Assembly (NCBI GenBank): GCA_031426215.1
Contig: JANPKU010000021.1
Coordinates: 1 to 64,000 of the forward strand
Direction: 5' to 3'
Source of the DNA: Sva-07 sp031426215
GTDB lineage: Bacteria; Actinomycetota; Acidimicrobiia; Acidimicrobiales; Ilumatobacteraceae
Length of the DNA stretch: 64,000 bases
A model generated the notes under the pieces. It was not told where the DNA came from, did not search any database, and worked only from the letters and a program-made list of their open reading frames with translations. How positions within the stretch are numbered: position 1 is the first letter of the stretch; each line of letters begins with the position of its first letter. The translations under genes were made by a program, and so were the position numbers. Below, one piece after another: positions 16,228 through 25,116 of the stretch.

Positions 16228-17967
16228 TCAGGCCTCCATGACGACCGGCACGATCATCGGCCGGCGCTTGGTGCGTTCACTGACGAACTTGCCGGCAGCG
16301 CGGCGGACGTCGCGCTCGAGCGCCTCGACGTCGCGCACGCCCTTGCTCAGCGATTTCTCGACCGCGTCTGCGACGGCGTCGCACGCTTCGTCGAGGAGGT
16401 CCTCGGCCTCGGGGGCGTACACCCAGCCGCGGGTGATGATCTCGGGACCGACCAGCACCTTGCCGGTCTGGATGTCGACCGTGACCACCACGACGACCAC
16501 GCCTTCCTCGGCCAGCTTCTGGCGGTCGCGCAGCACGCCTTGGCCGACGTCGCCGACGATGCCGTCGACGTACAGGTAGCCGGACGGCACACGACCGATC
16601 GGGCGAAGCTCCTTGGCACTCAGCTCCAACACGTCGCCGTCCTCACACAGCAACACCCGGTCGCGCTGCACGCCCATCAGCTCGCCGAGTTTCGCGTTGG
16701 CGACCATGTGGCGGTACTCGCCATGGATCGGCACGAACCACTCAGGGTTCACGATCGACAGGTAAGTCTTGATCTCGTCGGCCTGGGCGTGACCGGTTGC
16801 GTGCACGTCGAGGATTCCCGAGTGGATCACCTCGGCGCCCATCCGGATCAGCCCGTCGATGACGGCGTTGACGTTGCCCTCGTTGCCCGGGATCGCATGG
16901 CTCGACAACACGACGGTGTCGTGTTCGCCGAGCTTGAGCCACTTGTTCTCGCCTCGCGCCATCAACCCCAGCGCCGACATCGGCTCGCCCTGCGACCCGG
17001 TGGAGATGATGCAGATCTGACCCGGCTGGTACTTGTCGATCTCCTCGATGTCGATGATCGCCGACTCGGGGATGTCGAGCACCTTCAGCTCACGCCCGAG
17101 CCGGATGTTCTTCTTCATGCTCAGGCCGAGCGTGGCGATCTTGCGGCCGTCGGCCATCGCGGCGTCGGCGATCTGCTGGATGCGGTGCAGGTGGCTGGCG
17201 AAACTCGCCGTGACGATTCGGCGATCGCGGTGGGCCGCGAACAGCCCGGTGAGGACCGATCCGACCGTGGTCTCGCTCGGCGAGTACCCCGCCTCTTCGG
17301 CGTTGGTCGAGTCACTCATCAACAGTCGGATGCCGGGATCCTTCGCCAACTGGCCCAGCCGGGCCAGGTCGGTGCGACGCGAGTCGACCGGGGTGAGATC
17401 GATCTTGTAGTCACCCGAGTGCAACACCACACCTTGCGTGGTGTGCACCGCAATGGCGTGAGCGTGCGGCACCGAGTGGGTGACCGGAATGAACTCGACG
17501 GCCAGCGAGCCGATCTCGACCGTCTCGCCGTCGGCAACCTTGCGCATGTCGGTCTTGGGGAGCAACCCGGCTTCCTCGATGCGGTTGCGCGCCAACCCGA
17601 GGGTGAGCGCAGCTCCGTAGATCGGCAACGGGTCGCTGCGCAGATCGCCGATGCCGTCGTGATCGCGCAGCAGGTACTGGATGGCGCCCACATGATCCTC
17701 GTGGCCGTGGGTGAGTACCAGCGCCGAGATCCGCGCTGCGTTCTCACGCAAATAGGTGAAGTCGGGCAGAATCAGGTCGACGCCGTGCATGTTGGCGTCG
17801 GGGAACATCAACCCACAGTCGATGAGGATGATCGTGCGGTCGGGATCGTCTGCCGCGCCCTGCTCGATCGCCATGCAGTTCCGGCCGATCTCACCGAGGC
17901 CACCGAGGAAGATGATCCGAACGGGGACCTTCGAGTTGGTGGAGCCGGGCGGCGTGCGCTCAGCCAC
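16228..17967 (-). CDS. rnj: ribonuclease J
   Basis: Metallo-beta-lactamase/beta-CASP RNase (579 aa) with endo- and 5'-3' exonuclease activity in mRNA decay and rRNA maturation. It shows LGGLGEIGRNCM near the N-terminus, the metal motif LTHGHEDHVGA (H87-H92), HSVPHAHA, LHSGDYKID, the beta-CASP segment with LSMKKN and STGSQGEP, and the motif HATGHAQADEIK. The C-terminal domain (about 450-579) is present. The GTG at 17967 overlaps the end of dapA by 8 bases. A longer upstream frame exists but would sit inside dapA. The dapA-rnj order is standard in actinobacteria. Confidence 0.95.
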   Translation of the reverse strand: MAERTPPGSTNSKVPVRIIFLGGLGEIGRNCMAIEQGAADDPDRTIILIDCGLMFPDANMHGVDLILPDFTYLRENAARISALVLTHGHEDHVGAIQYLLRDHDGIGDLRSDPLPIYGAALTLGLARNRIEEAGLLPKTDMRKVADGETVEIGSLAVEFIPVTHSVPHAHAIAVHTTQGVVLHSGDYKIDLTPVDSRRTDLARLGQLAKDPGIRLLMSDSTNAEEAGYSPSETTVGSVLTGLFAAHRDRRIVTASFASHLHRIQQIADAAMADGRKIATLGLSMKKNIRLGRELKVLDIPESAIIDIEEIDKYQPGQICIISTGSQGEPMSALGLMARGENKWLKLGEHDTVVLSSHAIPGNEGNVNAVIDGLIRMGAEVIHSGILDVHATGHAQADEIKTYLSIVNPEWFVPIHGEYRHMVANAKLGELMGVQRDRVLLCEDGDVLELSAKELRPIGRVPSGYLYVDGIVGDVGQGVLRDRQKLAEEGVVVVVVTVDIQTGKVLVGPEIITRGWVYAPEAEDLLDEACDAVADAVEKSLSKGVRDVEALERDVRRAAGKFVSERTKRRPMIVPVVMEA

Positions 17968-18850
17968 GGGCGGCGACCAGACGGTCGTACACGCCGCGGG
18001 CGGCGTCTTCGAGTCCGTGGGGAGTGGGGCCCATCGGAGACCGGCATTCCCCGACAGCATGACCAAGTGCTCTCAGCATCGCCTTCGACGGTACCGGGTT
18101 CGGAGCAGCCTCGGTGTTCGCGAACTCGTAGCTCTCGCACTGGCGAGCGTTGATCTGCCGGGCCGCCGCTGGGTCGCCGCGTCCCCAAGCGTTGAACATC
18201 TCGACGTGGTCGGGTGTGCACCAGTGAGTGGCCACCCCGATTGCTCCGACAGCTCCGACTGCCAGCAACGGCAGCGTCATCGAGTCGTCACCCGAGTAGA
18301 TCTCGAAGCCGTCGGGGCTGTTCGCTGCGACCGCGGCGGTGGCACCCGGGTTCCCGGCAGCGTCCTTGAGGGCAACGATGTTCGCCACGTCATTGGCGAG
18401 ACGAACGATCGTGGTGCTCTCGATCTTGCGGCCGGTGCGCTTGGGGATGTCGTAGAGCACCACCGGTAGGTCGGTGGACGCGGCGATCGCCCGGAAGTGC
18501 GTCTCCAGGCCGGCCTGCGACGGTCGGCTGTAGTACGGGCAGACGCCCAGGATGCCGGCAACCCCGAGATGCCCCGCCTCCTCGGTGAGGCCGATGTCGT
18601 GCAACGTGTTCGACCCGGTCGTGCCAGCGATCACCGGGACCGTCACGGCGTTGACGACCGCTTCGAACAGCGTGAGTTTCTCGTCGATCGACAACACGGG
18701 CGATTCCCCGGTCGTGCCCGACACCACGAGGCCCTCGTTGCCCTGCTCGACCAGCCACTTGGCCAGCGCCACCGCTGCGTCGACATCGAGTGCGCCGTCG
18801 TCGCCGAACGGGGTGACCATGGCAGTGAGGACTCGACCGAAGCGCGACAT
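17960..18850 (-). CDS. dapA: 4-hydroxy-tetrahydrodipicolinate synthase
   Basis: Condenses pyruvate with aspartate semialdehyde in the lysine/diaminopimelate pathway (296 aa). TIM barrel with GRVLTAMVTPF, the pyruvate-binding GTTGESPVLS, the Tyr of VVLYDIPKRTG and Schiff-base Lys162 in NIVALKDAAGNP. The ATG at 18850 is preferred to a GTG three codons upstream because the conserved FGRVLTA then starts at the usual distance. dapB is in the same backbone 8 kb away, separated by an accessory patch. Confidence 0.94.
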   Translation of the reverse strand: MSRFGRVLTAMVTPFGDDGALDVDAAVALAKWLVEQGNEGLVVSGTTGESPVLSIDEKLTLFEAVVNAVTVPVIAGTTGSNTLHDIGLTEEAGHLGVAGILGVCPYYSRPSQAGLETHFRAIAASTDLPVVLYDIPKRTGRKIESTTIVRLANDVANIVALKDAAGNPGATAAVAANSPDGFEIYSGDDSMTLPLLAVGAVGAIGVATHWCTPDHVEMFNAWGRGDPAAARQINARQCESYEFANTEAAPNPVPSKAMLRALGHAVGECRSPMGPTPHGLEDAARGVYDRLVAARG

Positions 18851-18916
18851 CAGCGACACCGCCCCGGCGGGGTGCAGGGCTGTCGGGCGGTCGTCACACG
18901 ATTCACGGACCGCAAC

Positions 18917-20035
18917 CTATTCGATGACCGCCACTTCGTGCAGTTCGGTTCGAGACGACCCGTGGGCCCGGCCGACTGCTCCACGGATCATTTCTGTCCC
19001 GAGCCGCTCGAAGGGATCGCGGCGAGCCACCTCGACGCGCCACGCGACGTACAGCACCGCACCCAGGGTGATCGGGACGACATAGGTGAGCAGCCGGTAC
19101 ACGAGGACGCCTGCGAGCGCCGACGGTGCGTCCACACCCGCAGCGACGAGCGCACCGGTCAGCCCGGCTTCGACCACGCCGACGCCGCCGGGAACCGGGA
19201 CGAACGAACTGAGCAGCGTGACCACGAAGTACACGCGGGCGAACTCGATCAGACCCAGTTCATCACCCACGCCGAGCCCCCGCAGCGCGACGAGCAGGAT
19301 GATCGCACCGATCGACTGCGCGAGAGCGGTGCTCGCCAGCAACCCGAAGGGGCGCATCGCAACCGCCCGCAGGGAGGCTCGCACCTCGAGCAGACCCGCG
19401 CCAAGGTCGTGACATGCCATCCGGCCGGCCAACGACGGCCTCCGCACGATGGCACGATCGGCCAGTTTTCGCACCACCGCGACCAGCCAGGCAGTGACGC
19501 GCTCGGATCGGAGTACCACCGCCCAGAACAACGCCGAACCCGTGACCACCACGGCACACGCGCCGAGCATCGCGAGGTCGGTCGTCGTGGGCGATCGCTG
19601 CGTGATGTCCACCAGCAACACACCCAAGGGCAAGATCCACGTGACGAACGTCGTGGCGACCCCGTACGCGACCAGCATCGACGTGAAGGTCGTGTTGGGA
19701 ACCGCCGCGTCACGGGCGATCGACCAACGCAGCCCGGTGCCCAATGGCCCGCCGAGTGGCACTCCCTTGCTGGCGGCGGTGCCGACGTCGTGGATGGTCA
19801 GCGAACGCAGGAACGACGTGGTGCCGAGCAGCCGTTGCACGATGCCGGCCCGACTTGCGCGTTCGACGACGCCCAGCCCGACCAGGACGGCCACGACACC
19901 GACCGACAGTGAACGCATCTCGCCGACGGCCTCGCCGATCGTGTTGCGTTGGAACCACACCGCTCCCGCCAGGACGCCGCCGACCAGTACGACCAGCGTC
20001 ACACGGACGAGATCGGTCGTCGATCGGCGGGCCAC
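18917..20035 (-). CDS. YbhN/LPG-flippase-like integral membrane protein (UPF0104 family)
   Basis: Polytopic protein (372 aa) with eight or so hydrophobic helices and the family features SKGVPLGGPLG, SSFVPVPGGVGVVEAGLTG (PGGVG-E motif) and a C-terminal VYRLLTYVVPITLG. Family members are the flippase part of lysyl-phosphatidylglycerol synthases and relatives thought to move lipid-linked substrates. No synthase domain is attached here. The GTG start is 6 bases from a TACCTT box, so it is probably leaderless. The gene lies upstream of dapA on the same strand with a 66-base gap. Confidence 0.8.
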   Translation of the reverse strand: MARRSTTDLVRVTLVVLVGGVLAGAVWFQRNTIGEAVGEMRSLSVGVVAVLVGLGVVERASRAGIVQRLLGTTSFLRSLTIHDVGTAASKGVPLGGPLGTGLRWSIARDAAVPNTTFTSMLVAYGVATTFVTWILPLGVLLVDITQRSPTTTDLAMLGACAVVVTGSALFWAVVLRSERVTAWLVAVVRKLADRAIVRRPSLAGRMACHDLGAGLLEVRASLRAVAMRPFGLLASTALAQSIGAIILLVALRGLGVGDELGLIEFARVYFVVTLLSSFVPVPGGVGVVEAGLTGALVAAGVDAPSALAGVLVYRLLTYVVPITLGAVLYVAWRVEVARRDPFERLGTEMIRGAVGRAHGSSRTELHEVAVIE

Positions 20036-20041
20036 GAACGG

Positions 20042-20047
20042 AAGGTA
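20042..20047 (-). promoter_or_regulatory. -10 box of the YbhN-like gene (leaderless type)
   Basis: TACCTT on the minus strand ends 6 bases before the GTG at 20035. Confidence 0.5.
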
Positions 20048-20127
20048 TGCCCGTGATGAACGGCGTGCGAAGTCAAGCCAGGCAGTAGTTTCTCCGGTGC
20101 GTGAACAACAACCTGAAGGAGAACATC

Positions 20128-21066
20128 ATGCGACGCTCCCCCGCCCTGCGCCGGATCATCCCGGCCATCGCCGTCGGCGCCCTCGTCTTTGCCGCGTGCG
20201 GCAGTGACGACGATTCCAGCGACGCATCGGACACCACCGATGCCGCATCCGACGCTCCCGTCGACTCCGGCGTGACCGACACCACAGCCGCCGCCGCCGA
20301 CGGCGACGCCGCAGGAGACTGCGCGGCCACGATCGACGAGGGTGTCCTCACCATCGCCACCGGGGAACCTGCCTTCTACCCGTGGGTGATCGACGACGCC
20401 CCGGAGACCGGCGAAGGATTCGAAGCTGCCGTCGCGTATGCCGTCGCCGCCGAGATGGGCTACGAGGGCGACGCCGTCGTCTGGACGCGCACCACGTTCG
20501 ACGAGGCGATCCAGCCCGGCGCGAAGTCGTTCGACATGAACCTCCAGCAGTACTCGATCACTCCCGAACGAGCCGAGAACATCGATTTCTCGCTGCCGTA
20601 CTTCACGAGCAACCAGGCCATCGTCGCCCTCGAAGGCTCCTCGGCGGAGGGGGCGACCACCGTTGCCGACCTCAAGGACGTCAAGTTCGGCGCCCAGGTC
20701 GGCACCACCAGCCTGGCGTTCATCACCGACGTCATCCAGCCCACCCAGGAACCGTTCGTGTACGACGACAACGTCGGCGCCAAGGCCGCGCTCGAAGCGA
20801 ACCAGATTGACGCTGCCGTCTTCGACCTGCCGACCGCGCTGTTCGTGTCGGGTGTGGAGATCGAGGGCAGCGCCGTCGTCGGCCAGTTCCCCGCCGACGC
20901 CGGCGGCACGACCGATCAGTTCGGCTTCGTCCTCGAGAAGGACAGCGCCTTGACGTCATGCGTCGACGCTGCGATCACGACGCTCACCGAGAACGGCGAA
21001 CTCGATGCGATCACCCAGGAATGGCTCTCGGACTTCACCGGTGCGCCGGTGATCACGGTCGAGTGA
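20128..21066 (+). CDS. polar amino-acid ABC transporter, substrate-binding lipoprotein
   Basis: Periplasm-side (cell-surface) solute receptor, family 3 SBP (312 aa). Signal peptide with RRSPALRR n-region, hydrophobic core and lipobox FAAC (Cys24), then a low-complexity Asp/Ser/Thr/Ala linker (25-66) that tethers it to the membrane. The binding lobe starts GVLTIATGEPAFYPWVID and contains SITPERAENIDFSLPYF and DLKDVKFGAQVGTTSLAF. The ATG at 20128 is fixed by a perfect AAGGAG at 20116-20121, so the in-frame GTG at 20101 is rejected. First gene of a three-gene transporter operon. Confidence 0.93.
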   Translation: MRRSPALRRIIPAIAVGALVFAACGSDDDSSDASDTTDAASDAPVDSGVTDTTAAAADGDAAGDCAATIDEGVLTIATGEPAFYPWVIDDAPETGEGFEAAVAYAVAAEMGYEGDAVVWTRTTFDEAIQPGAKSFDMNLQQYSITPERAENIDFSLPYFTSNQAIVALEGSSAEGATTVADLKDVKFGAQVGTTSLAFITDVIQPTQEPFVYDDNVGAKAALEANQIDAAVFDLPTALFVSGVEIEGSAVVGQFPADAGGTTDQFGFVLEKDSALTSCVDAAITTLTENGELDAITQEWLSDFTGAPVITVE

Positions 21067-21097
21067 CCCGACCAGGCACCGACTTCTTCCTGCACTG

Positions 21098-21934
21098 ATG
21101 CCCGACCGACCGACCCGGCGCGAGCGCTACGAGCGCGCTCGACGCCGGCGGTCGGTCGTCGTCGCCGCGATCAGCACCATCGTGGTGGTCGGCGCGTTGA
21201 TCGTGCTGATCCCGCTCACGCCCGGCTGGGAGCGGGTCCGTCAGGCGTTCTTCGACGGTGACGTGTTCATCGACACGTTCCCCGGTCTGCTCGATGCGTT
21301 CTGGCTCGACGTGAGGATCCTGCTGTGGTCGACCCCGCCGATCCTGGTGGTGTCGCTGCTGGTCGCCCTCGCTCGCAACACCCGCAGCCCGGCTCTGTTC
21401 CCCCTGCGTGCGTTCGCCGTGATCTACACCGATGTGCTGCGCGGCATCCCCGTCATCCTGCTCGTTTTCCTGATCGGCTTCGGCGTACCGGCGCTCGGCC
21501 TCTCACGCGAGTGGGCGAACCCGCTCATCTGGGGCAGCGTCACCCTCGTGCTGTCGTATTCGGCGTACACCGCCGAGATCATCCGGGCCGGCATCGACGC
21601 CGTACACGAGAGCCAGCGTGCCGGTGCGCGCTCGCTCGGCATGACGAGCAGCCAGACGATGCGCACGATCGTCCTGCCACAGGCGTTCCGCAAGATCGTG
21701 CCGCCGCTGATGAACACCTTCGTGAGTCTCCAGAAGGACGTGGCGCTCGTGAGCCTGATCGGCCCGGTCGAGATCCTTCGCCAGGCGGGCATCGACAAGG
21801 CGACCTACGCGAACTTCACCCCGTACGTGGCGGCGTCGCTGATCTTCCTCGCACTCACCATCCCCTGCACCCGACTCGCCGACTGGGCACTGGCACGCCA
21901 GCGCGCCCGTACCGGAGCGACCACGATCGCATGA
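21098..21934 (+). CDS. polar amino-acid ABC transporter, permease
   Basis: HisM/GlnP-type permease (278 aa) with an Arg-rich cytoplasmic N-terminus (1-18) and five or six helices. The EAA loop that contacts the ATPase reads GARSLGM...IVLPQAFRKIVPP (about 181-207), preceded by SYSAYTAEIIRAGIDAV and followed by DVALVSLIG. Only one permease is encoded, so it probably works as a homodimer. The start is 31 bases after the receptor gene. Its TGA overlaps the ATPase ATG. Confidence 0.92.
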   Translation: MPDRPTRRERYERARRRRSVVVAAISTIVVVGALIVLIPLTPGWERVRQAFFDGDVFIDTFPGLLDAFWLDVRILLWSTPPILVVSLLVALARNTRSPALFPLRAFAVIYTDVLRGIPVILLVFLIGFGVPALGLSREWANPLIWGSVTLVLSYSAYTAEIIRAGIDAVHESQRAGARSLGMTSSQTMRTIVLPQAFRKIVPPLMNTFVSLQKDVALVSLIGPVEILRQAGIDKATYANFTPYVAASLIFLALTIPCTRLADWALARQRARTGATTIA

Positions 21935-22704
21935 ACGACACCGCGAGCGCGCCGGTTCCCGCGATGAAACTCTCGATGCGAGGCGTCTGCAAGTCGTTCG
22001 GATCGACGGTCGTGCTCGACGGAATCGACCTCGACGTGGCCGAAGGCGATGTGATCACGTTGATCGGTGCCTCCGGCTCCGGGAAGTCGACGTTGCTGCG
22101 CTGTCTGAACCTGCTCGAGCCGACCGACGACGGGCAGGTGCTCCTCGACGGTGTCGACATCGCCGAACCCGGCCTCGATCCCGATCCGATCCGGCGGCGC
22201 ATCGGCATGGTGTTCCAGAGTTTCAATCTCTTCCCGCACATGAGCGTCATCGACAACGTCACCATCGGCCCGCGCAAGGTGCTCGGCACCGACAAGTCGC
22301 AGGCACGACGAGACGGCCTCGAGATGCTCGAACGGCTCGGCCTCACCGAACGCGCCGAGGCGTACCCCGACCAGTTGTCGGGCGGTCAACAGCAGCGGGT
22401 GGCGATCGCCCGATCACTGGCGATGAACCCAGAGGTGCTGTTGCTCGACGAGATCACCTCGGCGCTCGATCCCGAGTTGGTCGGTGAGGTACTCGACGTG
22501 GTCCGCAATTTGAAGGCCGCGGGTATGACGATGCTGTTCGCCACCCACGAGATGGCGTTCGCCCGCGAGATCAGCGACCGGGTCTGCTTCCTGCATCGCG
22601 GGCGCATCCTCGAAGAAGGCCCACCGTCGCAGATCTTCGAGTCACCCAGAGAGGCGCGTACGCAAGCGTTCCTCCAGCGCGTCATCGACGCCGGCCGACT
22701 CTGA
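21931..22704 (+). CDS. polar amino-acid ABC transporter, ATP-binding protein
   Basis: GlnQ/HisP-type ATPase (257 aa): Walker A GASGSGKST (46-54), Q-loop MVFQSFNLFPHM, signature LSGGQQQRVAIARSLA, Walker B VLLLDEITSALDPE and switch histidine FATHEMAFA. EITSALDPE replaces the usual EPTSALDPE, a mild variant. The ATG overlaps the permease stop as ATGA, fixing the start; the longer open frame through the permease gene is rejected. It powers uptake of an unidentified amino acid. Confidence 0.94.
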   Translation: MNDTASAPVPAMKLSMRGVCKSFGSTVVLDGIDLDVAEGDVITLIGASGSGKSTLLRCLNLLEPTDDGQVLLDGVDIAEPGLDPDPIRRRIGMVFQSFNLFPHMSVIDNVTIGPRKVLGTDKSQARRDGLEMLERLGLTERAEAYPDQLSGGQQQRVAIARSLAMNPEVLLLDEITSALDPELVGEVLDVVRNLKAAGMTMLFATHEMAFAREISDRVCFLHRGRILEEGPPSQIFESPREARTQAFLQRVIDAGRL

Positions 22705-22727
22705 CCCAACGCCGACTCGAACCCCGC

Positions 22728-24350
22728 TCAGGGCATCAGGGTCGTGGCGTACTCGTCGCGCAGGGTCTTCTTCGAGAACTTGCCGACACTCGTCTTGGGC
22801 ACCTCATCGATCCAGACCACGCCCTTGGGCATCTGCCACTTGGCGATCTTGCCCTCGAGGAACGAGAGAACCTCGTCCTCGGTCAGTTCCTCGCCGGGAA
22901 CGACCACCACGCACGCGAGCGGCGCCTCACCCCAGCGTTCGTGGGCGACACCGATCACCGCGGCCTCGGCGATCTTCGGGTGGCCCATCAACTCGTTCTC
23001 GAGTTCGACCGAGCTGATCCACTCGCCGCCACTCTTGATGAGGTCCTTGGTCCGGTCGACCAGGCGGACGAAGCCGCGCTCGTTCACGGTGGCGACGTCG
23101 CCGGTCCTCAACCAGCCGTCGTCGGTGAAGCTCTCGCGGGAGCGGGCGTCGTCGTAGTAGTCCGAGGCGATCCAGTTGCCCCGGCACTGCAGCTCACCGC
23201 TGCTCTCGCCATCCCAGGGCACCGGGTTGGTCGTGCCCGGTTCGACCACACGGCACTCGGCGCCGAACACGATGCGACCCACCTGCGTACGGAGCTCAGC
23301 CTGCTGGTCCTGCGGGAGCTGCTCCTGGTCGGCGTCGAGACGGCACACAGCGGCGATCGGGCTGGTCTCGGTCATGCCCCACGCTTGGAAGATGGGCAGA
23401 CCCGTCTGTTCGCGGTACGCCTCGGACAACGCCTTCGGCACCGCCGAGCCTCCGCACGGGATGCTCCGCAGCGACGACGTGTCCTTGCCCTCCAATTCGG
23501 GCAGCACGGCCATCCAGATCGTGGGAACGCCTGCGGCCACGGTGACCTTCTCGTTCACGATCAGTTCGGCGATCGCTGGACCTGAGAGGTTGGGGCCGGG
23601 CATCACGAGGTTTGCGCCCGTCGCGACTGCGGCGTGGGCGAGCCCCCATGCGTTTGCGTGGAACATCGGAACCACCGGGAGGATCACGTCACTCTCGCGG
23701 GCACCGAGGCTGTCGGCGGTCATTGCGCCCATGGTGTGCAGGAACGTCGACCGGTGGGTGTACACGACGCCCTTGGGATTGCCGGTCGTGCCGCTCGTGT
23801 AACACATGCTCGCTGCCCGATGCTCGTCGTCGACGTGGAACTCGACGGGGTCAGCAGCGGCGAGGAGCTCCTCGTAGTCGAGGAGCTCATGGCCGGCGAG
23901 ATCGGCGGGGATGTCGCCCGTTCCGTCGTCCATCATCACGAGATGCTTCACGTTCTCGAACGTGGGCAGCAGCGGTGCGAGCAGACCCAGCAGCGAACGG
24001 TCGACGAAGATCACCTCGTCGTCGGCATGGTTGACGATGTAGGTGAGCTGCTCGGGGAACAGCCGGATGTTGAGCGTGTGGAGCACCCGACCGGTGCACG
24101 GTGCGGCGAAATAGAGCTCGAGGTGGCGGGCGGTGTTCCATGCGAACGTTGCGACGCGGCCGTCGGCGGAGATCCCGAGGTCGTCGAGCACGCCGCCGAG
24201 CTTGCGGGTGCGCTCCGCCCATGCGCCGTACGTGGTCCTCTGCAGGCCCGACCCGGTGGCGGTCACGATCACCTTGTGCGGGTGGTACTTCTCGGCCCGC
24301 TCGAAGATGTGGGGAATGGCGAGCGGAACGTCTTGCATCAGGCCCTGCAT
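22728..24350 (-). CDS. fatty acyl-CoA synthetase (AMP-forming)
   Basis: Adenylate-forming ligase (540 aa) activating a medium- or long-chain carboxylic acid with CoA. The AMP-binding P-loop YTSGTTGNPKGVVYTHRS, the A5 motif QAWGMTETSP, the A7/A8 segments GDVATVNERGFVRLVDRTKD and SGGEWISSVELEN, and the A10 lysine motif KTSVGKFSKKTLR are all present. The ATG at 24350 is chosen because a TACGTT box ends exactly 8 bases upstream (leaderless); the open frame to 24413 is rejected. It converges with the ABC transporter operon. Confidence 0.92.
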   Translation of the reverse strand: MQGLMQDVPLAIPHIFERAEKYHPHKVIVTATGSGLQRTTYGAWAERTRKLGGVLDDLGISADGRVATFAWNTARHLELYFAAPCTGRVLHTLNIRLFPEQLTYIVNHADDEVIFVDRSLLGLLAPLLPTFENVKHLVMMDDGTGDIPADLAGHELLDYEELLAAADPVEFHVDDEHRAASMCYTSGTTGNPKGVVYTHRSTFLHTMGAMTADSLGARESDVILPVVPMFHANAWGLAHAAVATGANLVMPGPNLSGPAIAELIVNEKVTVAAGVPTIWMAVLPELEGKDTSSLRSIPCGGSAVPKALSEAYREQTGLPIFQAWGMTETSPIAAVCRLDADQEQLPQDQQAELRTQVGRIVFGAECRVVEPGTTNPVPWDGESSGELQCRGNWIASDYYDDARSRESFTDDGWLRTGDVATVNERGFVRLVDRTKDLIKSGGEWISSVELENELMGHPKIAEAAVIGVAHERWGEAPLACVVVVPGEELTEDEVLSFLEGKIAKWQMPKGVVWIDEVPKTSVGKFSKKTLRDEYATTLMP

Positions 24351-24358
24351 GAAGTGCG

Positions 24359-24364
24359 AACGTA
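24359..24364 (-). promoter_or_regulatory. -10 box of acyl-CoA synthetase (leaderless type)
   Basis: TACGTT ends 8 bases before the ATG at 24350. The same hexamer and spacing precede the second acyl-CoA ligase at 60713. Confidence 0.55.
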
Positions 24365-24399
24365 GCGCACGGCGCCGACGGTCGATCCAACGGGGGCGG

Positions 24400-24405
24400 T
24401 ACCGT
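24400..24405 (+). promoter_or_regulatory. -10 box upstream of the mini-ORF (leaderless type)
   Basis: TACCGT ends 8 bases before the ATG at 24414. Confidence 0.5.
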
Positions 24406-24413
24406 TTCGCCAC

Positions 24414-24440
24414 ATGAGCAACCCTGCGAGCGCCGCATGA
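24414..24440 (+). CDS. eight-codon upstream ORF (MSNPASAA)
   Basis: ATG at 24414 is placed exactly where a transcript from the TACCGT box would start. It encodes eight residues, and its TGA overlaps the ATG of the membrane-protein gene as ATGA. This would let ribosomes load leaderlessly and re-initiate at 24437. No peptide function is implied. It could be a chance ATG. Confidence 0.4.
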   Translation: MSNPASAA

Positions 24441-25078
24441 GCGAGAGTGCGGCGATCGACGCCACCGAGCCGGTGCACGTTCGACCGGCCTGGGCGCCGC
24501 TCACGCTCCTTGCGTTCGTGCTGCTCGTGATCGCGACGAACATCGCCAGTGCCGTGTGGGCCCGGTGGGTCAACACCAATCCCGAGGGGTTGCTGATGTT
24601 GTCGTCGCGGAACCGCTATCTGGCACTGACGCTCGCGGCCGGCGTCCCGGTCGGCACCTACGTGCTGATCGCGTTCGCACGAATCGGGGCCGCGTTCATG
24701 GTGTGTCACCTGATTGGACGGGCGTACCAGGACGATGCGATCGGATGGTTTCGCAAGTACTTGGGTGTCAACCCGGAGACCGTCGATTCGTTCAACCGAG
24801 GCTTCGCGAAGGCCGAATGGGTCCTGATCCCGTTCTTCGCCGGCTCGAACATCGTCGCGGCGCTCAGCGGTGTGCATCGCACACCACCCGTTCGCTTGGC
24901 GCTGCTGCTCTCGGTCGGTATCGCCGGGCGTCTGGCGCTCATGTGGTGGTTGGCGCGCACATTCGAGTCGCAGCTCGTCGACTTCCTCGAATGGCTGCAG
25001 CGCTACCAGTGGTGGGCCGTCGGCATCTCCGTCGCGATCGTGCTGCTCGTCAACGTCCGGAACTTTCGTAACGCCTGA
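24437..25078 (+). CDS. predicted membrane protein, possibly DedA/VTT-like
   Basis: Integral membrane protein (213 aa) with hydrophobic segments at about 20-45, 62-90, 130-150, 153-172 and 190-205. The middle segment, a Gly/Phe/Pro motif WVLIPFFAGSNIVAALSG followed by a GIAGRLALMWW helix, resembles the conserved core of DedA/VTT proteins (PFFPG-like re-entrant loop then G-x-x-x-R), which act in envelope lipid and proton homeostasis. The match is weak and the family assignment is tentative. The start overlaps the stop of an eight-codon ORF. Confidence 0.6.
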   Translation: MSESAAIDATEPVHVRPAWAPLTLLAFVLLVIATNIASAVWARWVNTNPEGLLMLSSRNRYLALTLAAGVPVGTYVLIAFARIGAAFMVCHLIGRAYQDDAIGWFRKYLGVNPETVDSFNRGFAKAEWVLIPFFAGSNIVAALSGVHRTPPVRLALLLSVGIAGRLALMWWLARTFESQLVDFLEWLQRYQWWAVGISVAIVLLVNVRNFRNA

Positions 25079-25104
25079 CCCGGGCATTTCCGCGTTGTTG
25101 CTGC

Positions 25105-25110
25105 TACAAC
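25105..25110 (+). promoter_or_regulatory. -10 box of tpx (leaderless type)
   Basis: TACAAC ends 6 bases before the tpx ATG, with no Shine-Dalgarno sequence between. Confidence 0.5.
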
Positions 25111-25116
25111 GACCCC

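Noticed and set aside
15688..18153. 821-codon open frame on the plus strand
   Set aside because: It covers the lipoprotein and rnj genes in antisense. Composition (His/Asp/Arg-rich) is typical of shadow frames.
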